Below are positions 15,841 through 22,986 of a stretch of 64,000 nucleotides of DNA, one piece after another. Source of the stretch: Saprospiraceae bacterium (GTDB lineage: Bacteria; Bacteroidota; Bacteroidia; Chitinophagales; Saprospiraceae); assembly GCA_016714895.1 (NCBI GenBank), contig JADKBV010000012.1, positions 310,001-374,000 on the forward strand. Direction: 5' to 3'. The translations under genes were made by a program, and so were the position numbers. The notes under the pieces are model-generated. The model did no database searches. It saw nothing but the letters and a program-made list of their open reading frames with translations, and was not told where the DNA came from. The first letter of the stretch is position 1. Each line of letters opens with the position of its first letter.

Positions 15841-17940
15841 TTACATAAATTGATAGACCATAAAACTACTTAAATAGGCTAACGCACTCATAACAACTAA
15901 TTGAATAATAGGCCATTTCCATCCATTAGTTTCGCGCTTCATGATTGAAATAGTGCTCATGCATTGGAGAGCAAAGGCATAAAATAATATAAGCGAAAGA
16001 GAAGTTTTAAAATCAAAAAAGGGACTTCCATCTTGCCTCTTTTCTTTTTCCATTCTTGAGTGAAGTGTTTCTTCGTCAGAATCACTTGCGAGTTGATATA
16101 TCGTTGACATTGTCCCTACGAAAACCTCTCTGGCAGCGAAAGAAGTGATTAAAGCGATGCCTATCTTCCAATCAAAACCAAGTGGTTTGATAACGGGTTC
16201 AATGAGTTTTCCAAACATTCCAGCAAATGAATGTTCTAATTTCAAAGATGTTAATTCTCTTTCACATTCCACAGTCGATTTATTCAACAGTTCACATTTG
16301 GTCATAGTTTCTTTTTCAAGTTTTTCAAATACTCCAGGCATTGAAAAACTAGATAAAAACCATAGTACTATGCTTATAATTATAATCACCTTACCTGCTT
16401 CTAAAATAAAACTTTTTACTTTGATCCAAGTACCAATCAAAACTTTCTTAAAATAAGGTAGTTGATATTCTGGCAATTGAATTAAAAGATAGCTTTTTTC
16501 GGTTTGCGGTAAAAATTGCTTTAACACCAATGCGACCAAAAGTGCAACTAGTATGCCCATTAAATACAATCCAAAGAATATTAAAACTTGTATTGAAAAA
16601 ATTCCAAACATAGTAGTGGCAGGTACTAAAAAAGCAATCAACACTACATAGACTGGAATTCTTGCGGAACATGGTATCAATGGAATAATAAACATTGTAG
16701 CCATTCGTTCGCTGTAACTTGGAATGGTTCTCGCGGACATAATCGCAGGAACGGCACAAGCTCCGCTAGATATTAGTCCAACCAATGATCTACCATTGAG
16801 TCCAAATTTTCGCAAGAGATAATCAAATAAATAAACTACTCTTGCCATATAGCCACACTCCTCTAAAAAGCCTATTAAAAAAAATAAAATCGCAATTTGT
16901 GGTATAAAAACAAATACACCACTCAAACCTGCCAATAAGCCATCCGTTACTAAATCTGTCGTCCAATGATCTGGAAGAATATTCTTTATTGTGGAATTTA
17001 TGCTTGAAAATCCTCCCTCTATCCAATCCATTGGAAAACTAGCCAATGAAAAAATAGCTTGGAAAACAAAATACATGATGATAAAAAATACGCCATATCC
17101 AATGATTGGATGTGTAGCAAATTGATCGAGTCTTTTAGTCCAAGTTGATTGGCCGAATTGATTTCCTTCCTTATTCGCAAGTTCAGCTACCCATTGATCA
17201 ATGATCTTATATCGATTTAAAGTCTCTTGGATCTGAAATCGGATACTTTCTTCTGAACTAAAGCTTGGAAATCGATCGTCTAAGGTTTTACTTACTTTTT
17301 TATAATAATGTTTATTTAAAATGGCTTCATAAAGTGTCTTATATTCTTGCTTGTATTGGAGTATTTTGATATCTTTAGTAACTTGATCATCTATCAATTG
17401 AAAATTTAATTCTGTGATAAAATTACTTTTATTTTCAATCAATTTATTGAGTTGAAAATAGATTTCTGGAATTCCTTTTTTTGTCCGATAATTTACATCA
17501 ATAAAGGGAATAGTCATCTTTGATTGCAATGCTATTTTAACTTTAGAAATATAATCCGTAGAAAAACTTTCAGTATTTGTTAGGACCACAAATGTTGGAA
17601 ATTTTAAATCCAAAACTTGGGTTAATAACAATAATTGCTGGTCAATATTTCGGAGATCCAAAACATATAAGATAGCTTGAGGAGCTAGATCTTCGCGCAA
17701 AATATGTTCTGTAAGAATAAACTCATCAGTAGTATTAGCATGTAAACTATAGGATCCCGGAAAATCAATTAATGTAATGACTTGTTCATTTTCCAAATAT
17801 ATTTTACCCTCAGCTTTTTCAACTGTCACTCCGGGAAAATTTCCAACATGTTGATCCAATCCTGTCAACGCATTAAAGAGACTTGATTTCCCACTATTTG
17901 GATTTCCTATGAGGCCAACTCGAAAATTTGAAACGCTCAT
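15841..17940 (-). CDS. feoB: Ferrous iron transporter FeoB
   Basis: A 699-residue inner-membrane Fe(II) transporter. The N-terminal G domain has G1 GNPNSGKSS (residues 12-20), the threonine of G2 in GVTVE, and G3 as DFPGSYS (59-65). The C-terminal half carries the two Gate motifs and about eight to ten membrane segments (for example VGLISSGACAVPAIMSARTI, IPCSARIPVYVVLIAFLVPA, AAREVFVGTMSTIYQL). Oddity: the G4 guanine-specificity motif, normally NxxD, reads NTES at 122-125, so the aspartate that recognises guanine is missing. Its start overlaps feoA by 4 bp. Expression is probably with the upstream etf genes. Confidence 0.95.
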   Translation of the reverse strand: MSVSNFRVGLIGNPNSGKSSLFNALTGLDQHVGNFPGVTVEKAEGKIYLENEQVITLIDFPGSYSLHANTTDEFILTEHILREDLAPQAILYVLDLRNIDQQLLLLTQVLDLKFPTFVVLTNTESFSTDYISKVKIALQSKMTIPFIDVNYRTKKGIPEIYFQLNKLIENKSNFITELNFQLIDDQVTKDIKILQYKQEYKTLYEAILNKHYYKKVSKTLDDRFPSFSSEESIRFQIQETLNRYKIIDQWVAELANKEGNQFGQSTWTKRLDQFATHPIIGYGVFFIIMYFVFQAIFSLASFPMDWIEGGFSSINSTIKNILPDHWTTDLVTDGLLAGLSGVFVFIPQIAILFFLIGFLEECGYMARVVYLFDYLLRKFGLNGRSLVGLISSGACAVPAIMSARTIPSYSERMATMFIIPLIPCSARIPVYVVLIAFLVPATTMFGIFSIQVLIFFGLYLMGILVALLVALVLKQFLPQTEKSYLLIQLPEYQLPYFKKVLIGTWIKVKSFILEAGKVIIIISIVLWFLSSFSMPGVFEKLEKETMTKCELLNKSTVECERELTSLKLEHSFAGMFGKLIEPVIKPLGFDWKIGIALITSFAAREVFVGTMSTIYQLASDSDEETLHSRMEKEKRQDGSPFFDFKTSLSLILFYAFALQCMSTISIMKRETNGWKWPIIQLVVMSALAYLSSFMVYQFM

Positions 17941-18134
17941 AAAATCACGATTTCATTAAATTCCTCTGGACGCATGGCGTAACATTTGCCTTGTATTTCG
18001 ACAAGGTGCGAACCCTTATTTCCTAATTTTCGGATCAGAGCTATTTGTTGACCGGGTTTGATTCCCATGGCAGATAATCTCGCAGCAAGCGTTTGATTTT
18101 TAATAGATAAAATAATGCCATTGACTTTGTTCAT
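17937..18134 (-). CDS. feoA: FeoA-like ferrous iron transport accessory protein
   Basis: A 65-residue SH3-like FeoA domain: LAARLSAMGIKPGQQIALIRK is the diagnostic segment (LxxMGhxPGxxhxhh), followed by the final RPEEFNEI. FeoA is a cytoplasmic partner of FeoB needed for iron uptake. It overlaps feoB by 4 bp and lies 12 bp after the DUF151 nuclease gene, so it belongs to the same transcript. Short but typical length; slightly smaller than the 75-residue E. coli protein. Confidence 0.92.
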   Translation of the reverse strand: MNKVNGIILSIKNQTLAARLSAMGIKPGQQIALIRKLGNKGSHLVEIQGKCYAMRPEEFNEIVIL

Positions 18135-18146
18135 TAGTGTTAATTA

Positions 18147-18743
18147 CTATACACTCTTGCGCTTATTAATTTCATCTCGAATCTTTGCGGCTTTTTTATA
18201 GTCTTCTTCTTCCAATACTTTCGCTAATAATTTTTCTAAATCTTCTACACTTTGTTTAGAAAAAGAATCAGGTGTTTTTAATTTAGATTTCATGGGTTTT
18301 TTTCCATCGCCTTCCAATTCATCCATTTCCAAACTTGCATTGTTCATAATGAATTGATAAGTATAGATTGGGCATGAAAATCGAACTGCCATAGCTAAGG
18401 CATCTGATGTTCTTGAATCAATCTCATAGATTTCACCTTCACGCTCACAAACTAATTTGGAAAAGAAAATTCCATCGATCAAATCATTGATTATAATTTC
18501 TCTAATTTCGATTGAAAAATTAGTTAATGCAGCTTTGAATAAATCGTGAGTCAAAGGTCTATTTGGAGTCATTCTTTCTAATACGACAGCTATGGCTTGA
18601 GCCTCAAATCCACCAATGACGATGGGCAGTCTTCTAGAACCCTCTACATCTCCTAAAATAATGGCATAGTTCTGAGTTTGACTAACGCTGTGAGATAATG
18701 CTATGATCTCTAATTCAATGCGCTTCATATCATCTGGTCCCAT
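18147..18743 (-). CDS. DUF151 bifunctional nuclease-family protein with C-terminal UVR motif
   Basis: A 198-residue protein. Residues about 6-140 are the DUF151 (bifunctional nuclease) domain, with the typical IILGDVEGSRRLPIVIGGFEAQAIA and later SRTSDALAMAVRF. Residues 165-196 form a UvrB/UvrC-type UVR helix pair (SVEDLEKLLAKVLEEEDYKKAAKIRDEI). The annotation as nuclease comes from a plant homologue and is not proven in bacteria. The start may be ATG 18743 or, more likely by comparison with relatives, ATG 18728 (MKRIELEII). It follows etfA by 17 bp, an order common in Bacteroidota. Confidence 0.88.
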   Translation of the reverse strand: MGPDDMKRIELEIIALSHSVSQTQNYAIILGDVEGSRRLPIVIGGFEAQAIAVVLERMTPNRPLTHDLFKAALTNFSIEIREIIINDLIDGIFFSKLVCEREGEIYEIDSRTSDALAMAVRFSCPIYTYQFIMNNASLEMDELEGDGKKPMKSKLKTPDSFSKQSVEDLEKLLAKVLEEEDYKKAAKIRDEINKRKSV

Positions 18744-18760
18744 GTACTGAAATTTTTTAT

Positions 18761-19723
18761 TTAGGAATTGGATGATTTGAATTTTCTAATCGCTTCATTT
18801 AATTTTGGTACCACTTCAAATAAGTCTCCACAAATACCATAATCAGCTGCTTTAAAAAAAGGAGCTTCAGGATCTTTATTTATAACTATTATTTTCCTAC
18901 TACTATTCACTCCTGCAAGATGTTGAATAGCTCCTGATATACCTATTGCAATATATAAATTAGGTTTGATAGCAATCCCTGTTTGACCTACATGTTCGTG
19001 ATGAGGTCTCCATCCGATATCTGCCACTGGTCTTGAGCATGCAGTACTTGCACCGATTAAATCTGCCAATTCTTCAATCATTCCCCAGTTGCCTGGCTCT
19101 TTCATGCCGCGACCTGCAGAAACCACTGTATCTGCTTCAGCTAATGGAATTTTCCCCTTAACTAAATTTCTATCCAGCAACTTTATTTTGGATGGTTGCA
19201 CTGCAATTTCAACAGAACTTACTGTAGCATTTGAATCACCACTTTTCGAAGGCGAAATGCTATTCGGAGACAAGGCAATTATTGCTTTATCATTTTTACT
19301 TGTATAGTAAGCAGAAGCTTTTCCTGAATATACTGATTTTCTAAAGATTAATTTTCCCCCTTCTTCTAGAATCGTATTTACACCAGAAACAAGTGGTCTA
19401 TTCAATCTTACTGCAAGCCTTCCTGCGACCGATTTTCCAATACTTGAATTTGATAAAACAATATAGTTTGCTTGATTTTTTTCTGCCACTTGAGAGATCA
19501 AAGCACATAAATTTTGACTGTCTGATCCATCAATATTTTGATTAGCCACAAGCACGTTTTGCACGCCATAATTTCCTAACCCTGCTAATGAATCACTATT
19601 GCTTAACACTAAAGCAGTCAATGGACTTGACTTCAATTTTGCAATTTGGGCTGCAAAACAAATAGCTTCGAGGCCTGACTTTTTAATTTCTCCTTGGTGA
19701 ATTTCTATATATACTAAAACCAT
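18761..19723 (-). CDS. etfA: Electron transfer flavoprotein alpha subunit
   Basis: A 320-residue EtfA/FixB. The C-terminal half is the FAD-binding domain: GRGMKEPGNWGMIEELADLIGA, SRPVADIGW, HEHVGQTG and GISGAIQHLAGV are the conserved flavin-contact segments, ending in KDPEAPFFKAADYGICGDL. With EtfB it shuttles electrons from acyl-CoA and other dehydrogenases to the quinone pool through ETF:quinone oxidoreductase. It follows etfB by 10 bp. Full length and intact. Confidence 0.96.
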   Translation of the reverse strand: MVLVYIEIHQGEIKKSGLEAICFAAQIAKLKSSPLTALVLSNSDSLAGLGNYGVQNVLVANQNIDGSDSQNLCALISQVAEKNQANYIVLSNSSIGKSVAGRLAVRLNRPLVSGVNTILEEGGKLIFRKSVYSGKASAYYTSKNDKAIIALSPNSISPSKSGDSNATVSSVEIAVQPSKIKLLDRNLVKGKIPLAEADTVVSAGRGMKEPGNWGMIEELADLIGASTACSRPVADIGWRPHHEHVGQTGIAIKPNLYIAIGISGAIQHLAGVNSSRKIIVINKDPEAPFFKAADYGICGDLFEVVPKLNEAIRKFKSSNS

Positions 19724-19733
19724 AAGATTCTTT

Positions 19734-20474
19734 TTAGATGACTTTTGCTTCTTCGTGTAATATTTTAATCAATGCGTCCATATCATCGACAGCAAGCATT
19801 TTGACACCAGATTTTACTGGAGGTAATTCGAATCTTACCAATTCAAGATCTGATCCTAGCTTATCAACTGCTATAATGTCTAAAGGTTTTTTCTTTGCAT
19901 CCATAATGCCCTTCATATTGGGAATTCGCTGCTCCGCTAGTCCTTTAGCAGCAGAAAGTACAAATGGCAAATTCACTTCTGAAGTCTCAGTGCCTCCTTC
20001 GATCTCTCTAGCTATAGTTGCTTTTGTTCCATCAATATCCAATTTATTACAATACGAAATGTAAGGAAGATCCATGAATTCGGCAACCATTGCTCCTGTT
20101 TCTGATCCATTGTGATCTATTGTCTCTTTTCCCAATAAAATAAGATCATAGGCCTTTGTTTTCGCAAAATCTGAGATGTATTTGGCGACTTCCCATGATG
20201 AATCCGGCTCAATGTCAATTCGAAAGGCGGCATCTGCACCTATTGCAAGTGCTTTACGCATAACTACCTCAGCATTTGAGTTTCCAACATGGATTACGTC
20301 TACTTGCCCACCGAATTTCTCTTTGAGCTCTATAGCTTTTACTAAAGCATACCATTCATCGTATGGATTTAGGATAAATACCAATCCATCTTCTTTTAAT
20401 TTTCTAGAGTCCGCTTCAAATGTTATCTTTGAAGTGGTATCAGGTGTGCGACTTATACAGACAAGAAAATTCAT
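19734..20474 (-). CDS. etfB: Electron transfer flavoprotein beta subunit
   Basis: A 246-residue EtfB/FixA with the AMP-binding fold: N-terminal MNFLVCISRTPDTTSKI, central DLILLGKETIDHNGSETGAMVAEFMDLP and LPFVLSAAKGLAEQRIPNMKGIMDAKKKPL near residue 170-200. It forms the heterodimer with EtfA encoded 10 bp downstream. It is the first gene of the five-gene operon etfB-etfA-DUF151-feoA-feoB, with a TATATTTG box 20 bp upstream. Confidence 0.96.
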   Translation of the reverse strand: MNFLVCISRTPDTTSKITFEADSRKLKEDGLVFILNPYDEWYALVKAIELKEKFGGQVDVIHVGNSNAEVVMRKALAIGADAAFRIDIEPDSSWEVAKYISDFAKTKAYDLILLGKETIDHNGSETGAMVAEFMDLPYISYCNKLDIDGTKATIAREIEGGTETSEVNLPFVLSAAKGLAEQRIPNMKGIMDAKKKPLDIIAVDKLGSDLELVRFELPPVKSGVKMLAVDDMDALIKILHEEAKVI

Positions 20475-20493
20475 CTTTTGTATTTTTACGTCG

Positions 20494-20501
20494 CAAATAT
20501 A
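20494..20501 (-). promoter_or_regulatory. Bacteroidota -7 box (TATATTTG) of the etf-feo operon
   Basis: The minus strand reads TATATTTG followed by CG, 19 bases upstream of the etfB ATG (20474). It sits in the 69-bp divergent region shared with the TPR gene at 20544. Confidence 0.6.
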
Positions 20502-20543
20502 TTATTATTCTGTTTCTAAATGTGCATTTAATAGGAAAATACA

Positions 20544-20861
20544 ATGGAAAGACTCGATCAAATCAAGCAAATGTTGTCCGAAGATGCTAAAAATAGCTTT
20601 CTCAATTTTGCTCTAGCCAAAGAGTATGAATCTCAGTCCAACTATACAATGGCAATAGAGCATTATGAATTTATCCGACAGAATGATCCTAGCTATGTTG
20701 GGACATTTTATCATTTAGCAAAATTATATATTGCAAATGAAGATTTTTCTAAAGCAAAATTTATTATTGAGGAAGGCATTACTATAGCGAAATCACTTAA
20801 AGATTTTCACGCCGAATCTGAATTAAAAAACTTGCTAATGAATTTAATGGTTGATTTATAA
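20544..20861 (+). CDS. Small tetratricopeptide-repeat protein
   Basis: A 105-residue cytoplasmic protein made of about two and a half TPR units: SFLNFALAKEYESQSNYTMAIEHYEFI (residues 18-44), TFYHLAKLYIANEDFSKAKFIIEEGI (53-78) and a C-terminal capping helix. No signal peptide. Such single-domain TPR proteins usually bind partner proteins; the partner is unknown here. It is divergently transcribed from etfB and stands alone. Confidence 0.82.
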   Translation: MERLDQIKQMLSEDAKNSFLNFALAKEYESQSNYTMAIEHYEFIRQNDPSYVGTFYHLAKLYIANEDFSKAKFIIEEGITIAKSLKDFHAESELKNLLMNLMVDL

Positions 20862-20931
20862 AATCTTGGTTTCGAAAAGTCAACGAATAGGCTTACAGAT
20901 CGAGTTAAAATTAAATTATTATTTGGTCAAA

Positions 20932-21384
20932 TTAGTTTCTTTTTTTTTGGAAAAAGCTTTGAAGTAATTGCTCTGATTCACCATTCATCAATCCAAATTG
21001 GATTTTAGTTTTGGGATGTAATAATTCTTTGCCAAATCTCATAAATCCCTGCTTTCTATCTTCAGCGGCATAAACCAGTCTTCCCAACTGTGACCATCTC
21101 AATGCACCAGCACACATAATACATGGTTCAAGAGAAACATATAGTGTACATTTTTTTAGATATTTCATGTCCAATTGCGAAGAAGCTGATGTAATAGCTA
21201 AAATTTCAGCGTGAGCTGTGACATCACTAAGTAATTCTGTTTGGTTATGCGATTTTGAAATGATTTGATTTTTATAGACTAAAACTGCACCAATTGGCAC
21301 TTCTTCAGCTTCAAAAGCAATTTTTGCCTCTCGTAGTGCGAGTTTCATATAATAATTGTCATCATATACGGTAAGTAAGGCCAT
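20932..21384 (-). CDS. tadA: tRNA adenosine(34) deaminase TadA
   Basis: A 150-residue cytidine-deaminase-fold enzyme that converts wobble A34 to inosine in tRNA-Arg. The zinc site is complete: His58 and the proton-shuttling Glu60 in HAE, and Cys88/Cys91 in PCIMC. The EVPIGAVLVY segment at 28-37 and the C-terminal GFMRFGKELLHPKT also fit. The start at 21384 lies 25 bp after a TACCTTTG box; a later Met13 is the alternative. Single gene on its strand, convergent with the TPR gene. Confidence 0.95.
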   Translation of the reverse strand: MALLTVYDDNYYMKLALREAKIAFEAEEVPIGAVLVYKNQIISKSHNQTELLSDVTAHAEILAITSASSQLDMKYLKKCTLYVSLEPCIMCAGALRWSQLGRLVYAAEDRKQGFMRFGKELLHPKTKIQFGLMNGESEQLLQSFFQKKRN

Positions 21385-21409
21385 GATTGGTTTTTTATCA
21401 ATTATCGAT

Positions 21410-21417
21410 CAAAGGTA
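21410..21417 (-). promoter_or_regulatory. Bacteroidota -7 box (TACCTTTG) of tadA
   Basis: An exact TAnnTTTG match on the minus strand, 25 bases upstream of the tadA ATG. Confidence 0.6.
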
Positions 21418-21493
21418 TATTTTTTCATTTAGTCCATTAATTTTTGTTAAGACAAATATTTTATAAGAATTTCAAAAAAATAATTTAAGATCG

Positions 21494-21501
21494 TATCTTT
21501 G
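21494..21501 (+). promoter_or_regulatory. Bacteroidota -7 box (TATCTTTG) directly before guaB
   Basis: TATCTTTG ends 3 bases before the guaB ATG at 21505. Transcription normally starts a few bases after this box, so the guaB mRNA would begin at or next to the start codon, that is, leaderless or nearly so. Confidence 0.65.
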
Positions 21502-21504
21502 CAC

Positions 21505-22986
21505 ATGGAAAAGCAAATTGGTCGCAACACAGACATAGTTTTAGAAGCCCTTACTTTCGATGATGTTTTATTGATACCAGCATATTCTGATGTATTGCCT
21601 CGTGATACAGACATTAGTACACAACTCACTACAGATATAAGGATAAATGTGCCTATAGTCTCTGCAGCTATGGATACAGTGACTGAAAAAGATTTAGCGA
21701 TTTCAATGGCGAGAGTAGGAGGAATTGGGATAATTCATAAAAATATGCCAATAGAAAACCAAGCCTATCAAGTGAGAAGTGTAAAGAGATCAGAAAGTGG
21801 GATGATCTTGGATCCGGTCACATTATTGGCAAATGCTACAGTAAAGGATGCATTACTGCTTATGGAGACGCATCGCATCGGAGGTATTCCAATTGTTGAT
21901 TCTGACAATAAACTTGTAGGAATTTTGACCAACCGCGATCTTAGATTTGAAGCCCATCCCAATAGAAAAATCTCAGAGATCATGACCAAAAGTAATTTGA
22001 TAACTGCTCCAGTTGGAACTAACTTTGAAAAGGCTAAAGATCTATTGCAAAAATATAAAATTGAAAAACTTCCAGTTGTAAAAAAAGATGGAACTTTAGC
22101 GGGATTGATTACATACAAAGACATCATGAAATTGGAAAATTTCCCATTTTCTTGCAAAGATAGATTAGGGAGATTAGTTGTTGGAGCTGCAGTTGGTGTT
22201 GCAGCTGATACTATGGATAGAGTTGATGCCCTGGTTGCAGTAGATGTCGATGTGATTTGTGTTGATACAGCACACGGTCATTCAAAAGGTGTTTTAGATA
22301 CGATTAAAAAAATAAGAAAAGCACATAAGCATCTTCAAATCATAGGTGGTAATGTTGCTACAGGTGAAGCTGCGTTGGCCTTGGTTGGTGCTGGTGTAAA
22401 TGGAGTAAAGGTTGGTGTAGGACCAGGCAGTATTTGTACTACTCGAGTTGTCGCAGGTGTCGGCGTACCACAACTTACCGCAATATCATTGGCATATCAG
22501 AGTATTAAGAAAAAAGGAATACCAATCATCGGTGATGGAGGAATACGATATACAGGAGATATACCGAAAGCAATTGCAGCTGGAGCAAGTAGTATAATGG
22601 CGGGATCACTTTTTGCTGGAACGGAAGAAGCACCTGGTGAGACCATCATTTTTGATGGCAGAAAATTCAAAGTATACAGAGGGATGGGATCCATTGGAGC
22701 TATGCAGCTTGGATCCAAAGATCGCTATTTTCAAGATGTAGAAGATGATATCAAGAAATTAGTTCCAGAGGGTATTGAAGGTCGTGTTCCATTCAAAGGA
22801 AAAGTATCAGAAGTAATGGTACAATATATAGGTGGTCTCAGAGCAAGTATGGGCTACGTCGGTGCAAAGACAATTTCAGATTTACAAAAAGCTAAAATGG
22901 TGCGAATTACCAATTCAGGAATAACGGAAAGTCATCCTCATCATATTACGATTACTAAGGAATCTCCTAATTATTCCAGAAGGTAA
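21505..22986 (+). CDS. guaB: Inosine-5'-monophosphate dehydrogenase
   Basis: A 493-residue IMPDH that oxidises IMP to XMP in guanine nucleotide synthesis. A TIM barrel is interrupted by a Bateman module of two CBS domains at about residues 95-215. The catalytic loop GPGSICTTR has the nucleophile Cys311; GDGGIRYTGDIPKAIAAGA and the flap GMGSIGAMQ also match. The ATG at 21505 is chosen over an upstream in-frame TTG because of the conserved start EKQIG and the promoter box. Its last 20 bp overlap, tail to tail, with the CHAT gene on the other strand. Confidence 0.97.
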   Translation: MEKQIGRNTDIVLEALTFDDVLLIPAYSDVLPRDTDISTQLTTDIRINVPIVSAAMDTVTEKDLAISMARVGGIGIIHKNMPIENQAYQVRSVKRSESGMILDPVTLLANATVKDALLLMETHRIGGIPIVDSDNKLVGILTNRDLRFEAHPNRKISEIMTKSNLITAPVGTNFEKAKDLLQKYKIEKLPVVKKDGTLAGLITYKDIMKLENFPFSCKDRLGRLVVGAAVGVAADTMDRVDALVAVDVDVICVDTAHGHSKGVLDTIKKIRKAHKHLQIIGGNVATGEAALALVGAGVNGVKVGVGPGSICTTRVVAGVGVPQLTAISLAYQSIKKKGIPIIGDGGIRYTGDIPKAIAAGASSIMAGSLFAGTEEAPGETIIFDGRKFKVYRGMGSIGAMQLGSKDRYFQDVEDDIKKLVPEGIEGRVPFKGKVSEVMVQYIGGLRASMGYVGAKTISDLQKAKMVRITNSGITESHPHHITITKESPNYSRR

